From: Flavobacteriaceae bacterium R38 | GTDB lineage: Bacteria; Bacteroidota; Bacteroidia; Flavobacteriales; Flavobacteriaceae | Direction of reading: 5' to 3' | DNA: 64,000 bases | NCBI GenBank assembly: GCA_009901575.1 | Contig: WXYP01000001.1 | Span: forward strand, 248,001 to 312,000 | Part shown: positions 33,830 to 42,279 of the stretch, piece by piece | Position numbering within the stretch: the stretch's first letter is position 1 | Layout of the letters: each line of letters begins with the position of its first letter | Notes under the pieces: generated by a model | What the model was told of the DNA's origin: nothing | Databases searched by the model: none | Seen by the model: only the letters and a program-made list of their open reading frames with translations | Program-made: the position numbers and the translations under genes

Positions 33830-35020
33830 TTATGATGTGTATTCTTTTAATGCTGCTTTTAATACAGCTACTGCTTTTATAAGATCTTCCTCTTTTAAAA
33901 CATAAGCGATTCGGATTTGATTTTTGCCGATGCCCGGTGTTGAATAAAAGCCGGCAGCCGGAGCTACCATTACAGTTTCATTATCCAGTTGGAACTTCTC
34001 TAAGATCCACTGTGCAAAATCATCAGCATCATCAATAGGAAGCTCAGCGATACAGTAGAAAGCTCCTTTGGGTTTAGCTACTTTTACATTGTCAATTTTT
34101 TCTAATTCAGAAATCAAGGTATTTCTCCTGGAAACATATTCTGTTATCACCTCGTCAAAATAATTTTGAGGCGTATCCAGAGCGGCTTCACTTGCAATTT
34201 GCGCATATGTTGGTGGAGATAATCTGGCTTGTGCAAATTTTAAAGCTGCGTCAATTACTTGTTTATTCTTTGAAACGATGCATCCTATTCTTGCGCCACA
34301 CATACTATAACGTTTGGAAACAGAATCTATAATGATTGCATGTTCTTCTAATCCTTCGGCTTGCATGATTGAATAGTGTTCGGCTCCATCGTATGTGAAT
34401 TCCCTGTAGACTTCATCTGCAATTAAAAAGAGATCGTGCTTTTTAACAATTTCGGCTAATTTTAAAATCTCTTCTTTTGAATAGAGATATCCGGTTGGAT
34501 TCCCCGGATTGCATATCAAGATAGCTTTTGTTTTTGGAGTAATTAGTTTCTCAAATTCAGATATTGGAGGTAATGCAAAATTATCGTCTATTTTAGAAAC
34601 TACAGGAACAATATTGACACCGGCCGCTGTTGCAAAACCGTTGTAATTTGCATAAAAAGGTTCCGGAATGATGATTTCATCACCGGTATCTGCAATAGTA
34701 CCCATTGTAAATAGTAAAGCTTCAGATCCTCCTGTAGTTACTATGATCTCTTCTGAATTTACGTATATGGATTGCTTTTTGTAATAAGCAGCTATTTTTT
34801 CTCTGTAAACTTCAGATCCCTCACTTCTGCTGTATTCTAAGACGTTTAAATCGTTGTTTTTAACAGCTTCCAAAGCTATTTTTGGAGTTTTAATATCTGG
34901 TTGTCCAATATTAAGATGATATACTTTAGTACCTCTTTTTTTAGCATCTTCAGCAAAAGGAACTAATTTTCTTATTGGAGACTGGGGCATTTTTAAACCC
35001 TTTTCAGAAACAGCAGGCAT
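33830..35020 (-). CDS. Class I/II PLP aminotransferase (AspC-like)
   Basis: A 396-residue fold-type I aminotransferase. PLP-binding features: NIGQPDIKTP near the N-terminus, the Asn in CNPGNPTGYLY, the Asp in LIADEVYREF (about residue 200), the Schiff-base Lys in SVSKRYSMCGARIG (about 233) and a C-terminal Arg in QIRIAYVL. The family includes aspartate, aromatic and alanine aminotransferases, so the substrate cannot be fixed. It is upstream of murB in the same operon. Upstream of its start is a 16-bp palindrome (35041-35056). Confidence 0.9.
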   Translation of the reverse strand: MPAVSEKGLKMPQSPIRKLVPFAEDAKKRGTKVYHLNIGQPDIKTPKIALEAVKNNDLNVLEYSRSEGSEVYREKIAAYYKKQSIYVNSEEIIVTTGGSEALLFTMGTIADTGDEIIIPEPFYANYNGFATAAGVNIVPVVSKIDDNFALPPISEFEKLITPKTKAILICNPGNPTGYLYSKEEILKLAEIVKKHDLFLIADEVYREFTYDGAEHYSIMQAEGLEEHAIIIDSVSKRYSMCGARIGCIVSKNKQVIDAALKFAQARLSPPTYAQIASEAALDTPQNYFDEVITEYVSRRNTLISELEKIDNVKVAKPKGAFYCIAELPIDDADDFAQWILEKFQLDNETVMVAPAAGFYSTPGIGKNQIRIAYVLKEEDLIKAVAVLKAALKEYTS

Positions 35021-35040
35021 AATGTATTGAATTTTTTAAC

Positions 35041-35056
35041 TTTGCAAATTTGCAAA
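35041..35056. promoter_or_regulatory. Perfect 16-bp palindrome made of two TTTGCAAA copies
   Basis: TTTGCAAATTTGCAAA is its own reverse complement and also a tandem repeat of an 8-base palindrome. It starts 20 bases upstream of the aminotransferase ATG and overlaps a perfect plus-strand -7 element TAACTTTG (35037-35044). It could be two overlapping divergent -7 elements or a regulator site. Confidence 0.4.
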
Positions 35057-35183
35057 ATATATTTAAAATGACATCATATATCTATGAGTTGTTTTCCTAA
35101 GTTAAATAATGTTAAATAATATATTAATTAGGTAGAGCTTTGTTATTTTGTAAATTGCCCATGCTTAATTAACTCGAATAATT

Positions 35184-36506
35184 GTGATAAGATTAATTGT
35201 TTTATATTTTCTTTTTTTACCATTCTCATCCAACGCACAAAAATCTTTTAAATTTTCTAAGAATATTAAAAAAGAAACGGTTTCGTTTCAATTTATAAAT
35301 AACCTTATAATTCTGCCGATAGAAGTAAATGGGGTAGAGTTATCTTTCATATTAGATACGGGAGTTAGCAAGCCTATATTATTCAATTTAGCCGATGACT
35401 CTCTCAATATTAAAAATGTCAAAGAGGTATTTATTAGAGGGCTGGGAGAGGGAGATGCTATAAAGGCATATCACTCTAAAGGAAATAGGTTTAAAATAAA
35501 TAAAATCTATAATAATGATCAGGATCTTTATGTGGTACTTGATGAAGATATAGATCTTTCGCCCAATCTCGGTATACCGGTTCATGGGATAATAGGCCAT
35601 GATTTTATTAAAGATTTCGTTCTGGATATCAATTATGTCTCTAAAAAAATAAAATTTTATGAAAGCACTAGTTATAAATATAAAAAGTGTAAAAAATGCG
35701 AACAATTTGATCTTGAGATATTTAGAGATAGACCATATGTATTATCTAATGTCACACTCAATGATTCTGTAAATACGCAAGTTAAATTACTTATTGATTC
35801 TGGTAGTAGTGATGCTTTATGGTTATTTGAAGACAAAGCTAAAAAGATAAATGTTCCTAAAAATAATTTTAAAGATTTTTTAGGGAGAGGGTTAAGTGGT
35901 AGTATTTATGGAGAAAGGTCCCGGGTAAATAATTTTAACTTAGGAACTTTTCAATTAGAAGACGCAAAAGTTTCCTTTCCGGATTCTGTTTCAATTAGGT
36001 ATATTAAAAAAGAAAATAATAGGAATGGTAGTCTTGGAGCAGAGATTCTAAAACGATTTCATGTTATTCTTGATTATAATTCAAAAAAAATAACATTGCG
36101 AAAAAATGCAAATTTTAAGTCACCGTTTAAATATAACATGAGTGGTATAGAATTGCAACATAATGGGATACGCTTTGTAAAAGAATTGGAATCAAATTTA
36201 GGAAATGAGGTTAATACTATAGGAGGGAGAGCAAGAGGTATAACGGCTTTAGCTGAATTAAATTATAAAGTGGCTCTGCATCCGGCAAAAGAAATAGCAG
36301 AAGTAAGAGAAGGAAGCCCGGCAGAAATAGCAGGATTGCAAAAAGGAGATATACTGGTAACTATTAATAACAGAGAAACATATAGATATTCTTTACAGGA
36401 AGTAAATGAGTTATTAAATGAAAAGCCAGGTAAAAAAATTAAATTAACGGTAGAAAGAGAGGGAAAAGAATTAAAATTTGAATTTAGATTAAAAAAAGTA
36501 CTATAA
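35184..36506 (+). CDS. Retropepsin-like aspartyl protease with C-terminal PDZ domain
   Basis: A 440-residue secreted protein. It starts at a GTG with a Sec signal peptide (MIRLIVLYFLFLPFSSNAQ). Two half-domains of aspartyl protease type follow, each with an active-site motif: FILDTGVSKPI (Asp about residue 58) and LLIDSGSSDALW (Asp about 209). A PDZ domain closes the protein (about 365-438, with SPAEIAGLQKGDILVTINNR). Duplicated retropepsin units with PDZ are a known Bacteroidetes architecture; it is predicted to act in the periplasm or at the outer membrane on unknown substrates. Its last codons are part of a perfect 52-bp palindromic terminator. Confidence 0.85.
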   Translation: MIRLIVLYFLFLPFSSNAQKSFKFSKNIKKETVSFQFINNLIILPIEVNGVELSFILDTGVSKPILFNLADDSLNIKNVKEVFIRGLGEGDAIKAYHSKGNRFKINKIYNNDQDLYVVLDEDIDLSPNLGIPVHGIIGHDFIKDFVLDINYVSKKIKFYESTSYKYKKCKKCEQFDLEIFRDRPYVLSNVTLNDSVNTQVKLLIDSGSSDALWLFEDKAKKINVPKNNFKDFLGRGLSGSIYGERSRVNNFNLGTFQLEDAKVSFPDSVSIRYIKKENNRNGSLGAEILKRFHVILDYNSKKITLRKNANFKSPFKYNMSGIELQHNGIRFVKELESNLGNEVNTIGGRARGITALAELNYKVALHPAKEIAEVREGSPAEIAGLQKGDILVTINNRETYRYSLQEVNELLNEKPGKKIKLTVEREGKELKFEFRLKKVL

Positions 36507-36543
36507 AAAAAGCCCGATCGGGCTTTTTTTATAGTACTTTTTT
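36492..36543. terminator. Bidirectional terminator, perfect 52-bp palindrome
   Basis: The sequence around AGCCCGATCGGGCT is a perfect 26+26 inverted repeat with no loop, including A-runs and T-runs on both sides. It overlaps the stop codon of the protease and ends just before the convergent DUF1573 gene, so it can end both transcripts. Confidence 0.88.
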
Positions 36544-36551
36544 GATTGCTC

Positions 36552-36953
36552 TTATCTTGTACCTTGACCGGGAGGCATTACTTTCCCTTTAATCTTAAGA
36601 GCAACATTAGGAGTTTCTGCATTAGAAGTAACTGTGATAGTTTTTCTAATAGGACCTACTCTGTTAGTGTCATATTTTACTTCGATGACCCCCGTTTCTC
36701 CAGGTTGAATTGGTCCTTTAGGTTTTTTTGGAATGGTACATCCACAACTGGAGGCAACATTAGAAATAACTAAAGGAGCATTCCCTGTATTTTTAAATTC
36801 AAAAACTCTTACCCCGTCACTACCTTTGGAAATATCACCATAATCGATAGTGTCTTCTTTAAACTCAATTTTCGCTGTTTTTGTCTGGGCGTTTAGGGCC
36901 ATACCCATAATGACAAAAAATGCTAAAGCAACAAATTTTTTCATGGTTTTCAT
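36552..36953 (-). CDS. DUF1573-domain secreted protein
   Basis: A 133-residue protein with a Sec signal (KKFVALAFFVIMGMALNAQ) and one DUF1573 domain: KIEFKEDTIDYGDISKG, FEFKNTGNAPLVISNVASSCGCT (CGC motif) and PIQPGETGVIEVKYDT. This fold is immunoglobulin-like, of the ASPM-SPD-2-Hydin type. Such single-domain proteins are very common in Bacteroidetes but have no established function. The start is the first ATG (36953), with a second in-frame Met three codons on. The gene converges on the protease gene. Confidence 0.9.
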   Translation of the reverse strand: MKTMKKFVALAFFVIMGMALNAQTKTAKIEFKEDTIDYGDISKGSDGVRVFEFKNTGNAPLVISNVASSCGCTIPKKPKGPIQPGETGVIEVKYDTNRVGPIRKTITVTSNAETPNVALKIKGKVMPPGQGTR

Positions 36954-37036
36954 TTTTAGTGAAACGTAAAAATAACTACTTTTATTACAAGAATCAAAAT
37001 AAACTGCGATTCCTTTTAAAATCTTTTAGATATAGC

Positions 37037-37044
37037 TACTTTTG
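37037..37044 (+). promoter_or_regulatory. -7 promoter element of valS
   Basis: TACTTTTG, a perfect match, 29 bases before the valS ATG. It is followed by CAAATT, the same context seen at several other elements in the window. Confidence 0.62.
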
Positions 37045-37073
37045 CAAATTATCGTCAAAAAGTAGACCAAACT

Positions 37074-39713
37074 ATGCAAATCCCATCAAAATATAATGCA
37101 CTTGAGGTAGAAGATAAATGGTATTCGTACTGGATGAAACACAATTATTTTCATTCAGAACCAGATAATAGAACTCCGTATACAATAGTAATTCCGCCTC
37201 CTAATGTTACCGGGGTATTGCATATGGGACATATGTTAAATAATACGATTCAGGATGTGTTGATTAGAAGAGCTCGCCTCAATGGATTCAATGCCTGCTG
37301 GGTTCCCGGAACAGATCATGCTTCTATTGCTACAGAAGCAAAGGTGGTAGCTAAATTGAAAGGGGAGGGGATAGAAAAATCCGATTTAACACGGGAAGAA
37401 TTTTTGAAGCATGCATGGGACTGGACAGATAAGCATGGGGGAATTATTTTAGAACAATTAAAAAAATTAGGATGTTCTTGTGATTGGGATAGAACTAAGT
37501 TTACGATGGATGACGATATGTCAGCATCAGTAATTAAAGTTTTTGTCGATTTATATCAAAAAGGATTGATTTACAGAGGGTATCGCATGGTTAATTGGGA
37601 TCCTGAAGCAAAAACTACGCTATCTGATGAGGAGGTAAATTATGAAGAAAGACAAGGATTACTGTATTATTTGTCATATTCCATAGAAGGGAGTGATGAA
37701 AAAGTAGTGATTGCGACAACCAGGCCAGAAACTATTTTAGGAGATACTGCTATATGTATTAATCCAAAAGATGAGCGTTACAGACATTTAAGAGGTAAAA
37801 AAGCAATAGTTCCTATTTGTAACAGGGTAATCCCTATTATTGAAGACGAGTATGTTGATATGGAATTTGGTACAGGATGCTTAAAAGTGACACCTGCACA
37901 TGATATTAATGATAAAGGCCTTGGAGATAAACATGGACTGGAATTTATAGATATCTTCAATGAGGATGCTTCTTTGAATGGTCACGGATTACATTATGAA
38001 GGTAAAGACCGTTTTGTAGTTAGAAAAGAAATCGCAAAAGAGTTGGAAGAAAACGGATTTCTTTTAAAAACAGAGGCTCATACCAATAATGTTGGTACTT
38101 CAGAACGTACAAAAGCAGTTATAGAGCCAAGATTGTCAGATCAATGGTTTCTTAAGATGGAAGAGCTGGTAAAACCAGCAATAAAAGCGGTATTGGAAGA
38201 TGAAGAGGTGAAATTGTTTCCAAAGAAGTTTGAAAATACCTATCGCCATTGGATGGAAAATATAAGAGACTGGAATATTTCACGTCAATTATGGTGGGGG
38301 CAACAGATCCCTGCATACTATTATGGAGAGCATAAAGAAGATTTTGTTGTTGCAGAAAGTAAAGAAGAGGCATTAAAATTAGCCATAGAGAGAACAGGGA
38401 ACGATAAATTATTGTTATCAGATCTAAAGCAAGATGAAGATTCTTTAGATACATGGTTTTCTTCATGGTTATGGCCTATAAGTGTATTTGGGGGAATCAT
38501 GAACCCGGATAATAAAGAAATAAATTATTATTACCCTACTAATGATTTGGTGACTGGTCCGGATATTCTTTTTTTCTGGGTGGCTCGTATGGTGATTTCC
38601 GGATATGAATACAGAAAAGAAAAACCTTTTTCTAATGTGTATTTGACAGGTTTGGTTAGAGATAAACAACGTAGAAAAATGTCAAAACAATTAGGGAATT
38701 CACCAGATGCGCTAAAATTAATTGAAGAATTTGGAGCAGATGGAGTTAGAGTTGGTCTATTGTTGAGTTCTGCTGCCGGAAATGATTTAATGTTTGATGA
38801 AGCTTTATGTCAGCAAGGAAAAGGATTTGCCAATAAGATATGGAATGCTTTTAGATTGGTTAAAGGGTGGGAAGTTGATGAGAATATCAATCAACCTTCA
38901 TCTTCTGTAATCGGGATTAACTGGTATAACGCCAGGTTCCAAAAAGTGTTGGCTGAAATTGAAGATGATTTTTCTAAATATCGTATTTCAAATGCGCTAA
39001 TGGCTACCTATAAATTGATATGGGATGATTTTTGTTCTGAATTACTGGAAATTGTAAAACCTGCTTATCAGCAACCAATTGATAAGAATACTTACGAATC
39101 TATTATTCAAATCTTTGAATCTAACCTTAAAATATTGCATCCTTTCATGCCATTCTTAACAGAAGAGATATGGCAACATATCGAAGAGAGAGCGCCAGAA
39201 GATGCATTAATTATTTCAAGACTGCCGGAACAGACAAGCATAGACGAACAAATTATTAAAGAATTTAATCACGCCTCAGAAGTGATAGCCGGTATCAGGA
39301 CTATCAGAAAAGAAAAAAATATTCCTAAGAAAGATAAACTGTCACTTTCTCTAATAAATAATGATGGGGTTTCTACAACTTTTGATGATGTAATCATGAA
39401 GTTGGGAAATATAGAAACTATTGATTATGTAAATGAGAAAGTAAACGGGGCACTTTCGTTTAGAGTTAAATCTAATGAATATTACATTCCTCTTAGCGGA
39501 GCAGTAAATATTGAAGAAGAAATTAAAAAACTTAAAGAAGAATTAAGTTATACAGAAGGATTTTTAAAGTCTGTAAGGGGGAAATTGTCTAATGAACGTT
39601 TTGTTAATAATGCCCCTGAAAAGGTAGTAACTACCGAACGGAAAAAAGAATCGGATGCTCTTGCAAAAATTGAAATGATCAAAGAAAGTCTGGCTGGTTT
39701 AGAGCAAGCGTAA
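37074..39713 (+). CDS. valS: Valyl-tRNA synthetase
   Basis: An 879-residue class I synthetase that charges tRNA-Val. The HIGH motif appears as [18 protein letters not shown] (about 41-58), and the KMSKS motif as [15 protein letters not shown] (about 535-549). The editing domain with [13 protein letters not shown] lies between them (about 215-227). An anticodon-binding domain with a W-rich [15 protein letters not shown] motif and a C-terminal coiled coil close the protein. The length is normal. It has its own -7 element. Two bases separate its stop from the convergent ACBP gene. Confidence 0.97.
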   Translation: MQIPSKYNALEVEDKWYSYWMKHNYFHSEPDNRTPYTIVIPPPNVTGVLHMGHMLNNTIQDVLIRRARLNGFNACWVPGTDHASIATEAKVVAKLKGEGIEKSDLTREEFLKHAWDWTDKHGGIILEQLKKLGCSCDWDRTKFTMDDDMSASVIKVFVDLYQKGLIYRGYRMVNWDPEAKTTLSDEEVNYEERQGLLYYLSYSIEGSDEKVVIATTRPETILGDTAICINPKDERYRHLRGKKAIVPICNRVIPIIEDEYVDMEFGTGCLKVTPAHDINDKGLGDKHGLEFIDIFNEDASLNGHGLHYEGKDRFVVRKEIAKELEENGFLLKTEAHTNNVGTSERTKAVIEPRLSDQWFLKMEELVKPAIKAVLEDEEVKLFPKKFENTYRHWMENIRDWNISRQLWWGQQIPAYYYGEHKEDFVVAESKEEALKLAIERTGNDKLLLSDLKQDEDSLDTWFSSWLWPISVFGGIMNPDNKEINYYYPTNDLVTGPDILFFWVARMVISGYEYRKEKPFSNVYLTGLVRDKQRRKMSKQLGNSPDALKLIEEFGADGVRVGLLLSSAAGNDLMFDEALCQQGKGFANKIWNAFRLVKGWEVDENINQPSSSVIGINWYNARFQKVLAEIEDDFSKYRISNALMATYKLIWDDFCSELLEIVKPAYQQPIDKNTYESIIQIFESNLKILHPFMPFLTEEIWQHIEERAPEDALIISRLPEQTSIDEQIIKEFNHASEVIAGIRTIRKEKNIPKKDKLSLSLINNDGVSTTFDDVIMKLGNIETIDYVNEKVNGALSFRVKSNEYYIPLSGAVNIEEEIKKLKEELSYTEGFLKSVRGKLSNERFVNNAPEKVVTTERKKESDALAKIEMIKESLAGLEQA

Positions 39714-39715
39714 CC

Positions 39716-39994
39716 CTACTTGCTATTGTAATTGGTATCCAGAATATATTTGGCTAATTCGATATATTTTTCTTTGGCTTCACGTTCGCTTATATTTTTC
39801 GCTTGAAAAAGAGCATTGGTTTTGAATGCGTTTATCAAAGGTTTTTTACTGCCAGGGTTACTAAAATTTTTATTGGCAATTTTATAGTAGGCGTACAGTT
39901 TAAGCAATAGATCGGCAGGAAGCGGTTGCGTATAATTATTTATCTTATCAACTGCTTCTTGAAATTTTAAGTCTAATTCTTCACTTGTTTTCAT
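39716..39994 (-). CDS. Acyl-CoA-binding protein
   Basis: A 92-residue four-helix protein of the ACBP family, which carries long-chain acyl-CoA. The signature LPADLLLKLYAYYKIANK (about 25-42) is clear; many eukaryotic ACBPs have the similar DLLLKLYALYKQA. Bacterial ACBPs are less common but known in Bacteroidetes. Its start overlaps the psd stop by one base (TAATG), so it is the last gene of the ftsH to psd run. This ties acyl-CoA buffering to phospholipid synthesis, which is inference from position. Confidence 0.88.
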   Translation of the reverse strand: MKTSEELDLKFQEAVDKINNYTQPLPADLLLKLYAYYKIANKNFSNPGSKKPLINAFKTNALFQAKNISEREAKEKYIELAKYILDTNYNSK

Positions 39995-40641
39995 TAGCTT
40001 GCTATAATATCAACGCCTCCTTTTACTTTTTGGTGTAGATTAACTTTAATATCTGAGTCAAGAGGTAGAAAAAGATCGACTCTGGATCCAAATTTAATAA
40101 ATCCGGCATCTGTTCCCTGGACAACTTGTATATCTTTTTTAGCATAGTTTACAATACGCTTCGCCATGGCTCCGGCAATTTGCCTGTATAACACCTCTCC
40201 GTAAGTCGGATTTTTAACGACAACAGTAGTTCTTTCATTTTCTTCAGATGCTTTAGGGTGCCAGGCTACTAAATATTTTCCCGGATGATATTTACTAAAC
40301 GTAATAGCACCACTTAAAGGATAACGTGTCACGTGAACATTGATAGGAGACATGAAAATAGAAACCTGTATGCGTTGGTCTTTGAAGTATTCTTTTTCAA
40401 AGACTTCTTCAATTACAACCACCTTTCCATCAACAGGAGCTATGATCTTAGTATCATCTATATTGGTATGACGTTTTGGATTCCTGAAAAATTGAAGGAT
40501 TAATATTAAAAGTACTATAGCTATTAATTGAAGGCTTGTTTTTAACCAGACTATAGGAATAAAGTATTCTGCTCCCAGGGAAATACCTATGGTCAGTAAT
40601 AAGGTGATTAAAATAATTTTATGCCCTTCTTTATGAAACAT
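39994..40641 (-). CDS. psd: Phosphatidylserine decarboxylase (short type)
   Basis: A 215-residue proenzyme that converts phosphatidylserine to phosphatidylethanolamine. N-terminal membrane segments are followed by the decarboxylase domain with IFMSPINVHVTRYPLSGAI, and it ends with the self-cleavage region FIKFGSRVDLFLP, where the Gly-Ser bond is cut to form the pyruvoyl group. The short archaeal/Bacteroidetes type has this length. It overlaps the cdsA stop by 11 bases and the ACBP start by one base. Confidence 0.93.
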   Translation of the reverse strand: MFHKEGHKIILITLLLTIGISLGAEYFIPIVWLKTSLQLIAIVLLILILQFFRNPKRHTNIDDTKIIAPVDGKVVVIEEVFEKEYFKDQRIQVSIFMSPINVHVTRYPLSGAITFSKYHPGKYLVAWHPKASEENERTTVVVKNPTYGEVLYRQIAGAMAKRIVNYAKKDIQVVQGTDAGFIKFGSRVDLFLPLDSDIKVNLHQKVKGGVDIIAS

Positions 40642-41434
40642 AACTGAAAATTTGTAATGTTAAATATGCAAATGGAGCTGCAAAAACTAAACTGTCTAAT
40701 CTATCTAATAATCCGCCATGGCCAGGTAAAATTGCTCCACTGTCTTTAACGCCTGCATTCCTTTTAAACTTTGATTCTATAAGGTCGCCTAAGCTACCTG
40801 TAATCACTACAATGGCAGCTAGTACAAGCCATTGGTTAAGTTCTAACCCTTTATCATATTTCCATAAAAAAAATGCAGCGAGTAAAGTAAAAATAAATCC
40901 GCCTATAAAGCCTTCAACAGTTTTTTTAGGAGATACTTTTTCGTAGAGTTTGGTTCTTCCTAAAGTTTTACCCACGAGATAGGCAAAAGAATCATTAACC
41001 CATATCATTATAAAGATACCCATTATTAAAAACTTCGCAAAATGATTCCCTATGTATGGAATCATAGTGAGAAAAATACTGCCTCCTCCAATGTAGAATA
41101 AGCTTATAATGAATTTCTGAGTTTTGGAATAACGTATTGTCGATTTTGAAAAAAGATTAATAGTAAGAATGATATTTACTGTACAGCATAACATTAAGAA
41201 AACTCTAATAATGGCTTTTTCTTGCACGAGATAAATAAACAACCACCAGACTATCAAAAAGGCAATAAAAATATAATAACCTCTTAATTTTATAATTTTT
41301 TTGAATTCGTATAAGCAGGTTAAACCAAAAATTAAGAATAAGAAATCAAAAGCGTCATTACTTAAAAAAACAGCAGCTAATAATAAAAAAACATATAAAA
41401 TACCAGTAATGGATCGTTTTAAGAGTTCTTTCAT
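40631..41434 (-). CDS. cdsA: Phosphatidate cytidylyltransferase
   Basis: A 267-residue integral membrane enzyme that makes CDP-diacylglycerol from phosphatidic acid and CTP. It has about seven or eight helices and the CDP-DAG synthase signature near the C-terminus, spanning GSLGDLIESKFKRNAGVKDS and GGLLDRLDSLVFAAP (about 210-250). It lies directly before psd, so the two consecutive lipid steps are co-expressed. The LUD gene lies upstream with a 126-base gap. Confidence 0.94.
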   Translation of the reverse strand: MKELLKRSITGILYVFLLLAAVFLSNDAFDFLFLIFGLTCLYEFKKIIKLRGYYIFIAFLIVWWLFIYLVQEKAIIRVFLMLCCTVNIILTINLFSKSTIRYSKTQKFIISLFYIGGGSIFLTMIPYIGNHFAKFLIMGIFIMIWVNDSFAYLVGKTLGRTKLYEKVSPKKTVEGFIGGFIFTLLAAFFLWKYDKGLELNQWLVLAAIVVITGSLGDLIESKFKRNAGVKDSGAILPGHGGLLDRLDSLVFAAPFAYLTLQIFSYVS

Positions 41435-41560
41435 CTATTTATAATTTTAATGTAATAAAAATCATAAGAGATTATCACTTTGTTTATGCATTATCCCGGT
41501 AATTTTCAGCAGGAAAATTAATTTTATTGGTGTTTTTAAGGTTAATTGAAAACAATATTT

Positions 41561-42169
41561 CTATAAATCTTCAAGAAGGAGCAAATATAAGTTTTTTGAA
41601 CTACTTCCATACGAAAGGAAATCTTTTTCTTCTTTAACGTTGAAGTGTTTGATAGTAGTAATATTTGTTGGAATTTTATTCTTATTTCTGCTTTTAATCT
41701 TTCGTAACCCTTCACTTATGGTATTAACCAATTGACTGGTGGCTGCAAAAACTATAAAATTATCGGGTAGATCGTGAAGTTTTTGTTCACTGGTTTGATT
41801 TGAACTTACTAAAACACCTCCTAATTCTGCAACAAGATTTTCACATGCCGTTAAAAATACTTGGGTGTTTCTACGATCTTTTGAAAACTTAATATTAAAT
41901 CCTTTAAACTTTTTTTGAAGTTTTTCATTAGTACAATAGACGCTGGTATTTTCCCAGGAATTTTCAGAAATTATATTTCCAAAATTTTGAAGAACTTCTT
42001 CTGTAGAATCACAATAAATAAATTTTCCACCGTTCTTTTTAAAATTAATGGTAAATTTCTCATCAATCGGAAGATTGATTTCCGGCATATATTTACTGCG
42101 TTCAATCGGATTATTTTCCGATGACCCTTTTGTCTTTTTAAAGCCGAAAATCTTTTTGAACAAACTCAT
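41561..42169 (-). CDS. LUD-domain protein (LutC/LldG-like)
   Basis: A 202-residue cytoplasmic protein. The LUD domain spans about 50-200, with a conserved ETGGVL-like segment read here as ACENLVAELGGVLVSS and GLRKIKSRNKNKIPTN. LUD proteins include the lactate-utilisation subunit LutC, but no lutA or lutB is nearby, so lactate oxidation is not supported. The N-terminus is basic and Lys-rich. It lies between ftsH and cdsA on the minus strand. A near-match promoter (TAACTTTA) lies upstream, so it may start a separate transcript. Confidence 0.72.
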   Translation of the reverse strand: MSLFKKIFGFKKTKGSSENNPIERSKYMPEINLPIDEKFTINFKKNGGKFIYCDSTEEVLQNFGNIISENSWENTSVYCTNEKLQKKFKGFNIKFSKDRRNTQVFLTACENLVAELGGVLVSSNQTSEQKLHDLPDNFIVFAATSQLVNTISEGLRKIKSRNKNKIPTNITTIKHFNVKEEKDFLSYGSSSKNLYLLLLEDL

Positions 42170-42220
42170 ATAGAATTTGGAGCTATTGTAACCTTATTCT
42201 TGTAAAGTTATAAAATATTA

Positions 42221-42263
42221 CCCAACATTTTAAAATTTTAATATTTAAAGTAAAAATATTGGG
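42221..42263. terminator. Putative terminator after ftsH
   Basis: CCCAACATTTT (42221-42231) and AAAATATTGGG (42253-42263) pair over 11 bp with one G-U pair on the minus strand. The T-rich stretch that follows on the minus strand is interrupted (TAATATTTTATAA), so termination would be weak. The better T-run is on the plus strand, where no gene ends. Confidence 0.35.
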
Positions 42264-42279
42264 CTTTTTTTATAAAATA

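Noticed and set aside
41500-41520. Hairpin TAATTTTC/GAAAATTA between the LUD and cdsA genes as a terminator
   Set aside because: AT-only weak stem with no T-run on the minus strand; probably chance in AT-rich DNA.
41561-42169. Lactate-utilisation operon from the LUD protein
   Set aside because: No LutA or LutB gene nearby; the neighbours are ftsH and cdsA.
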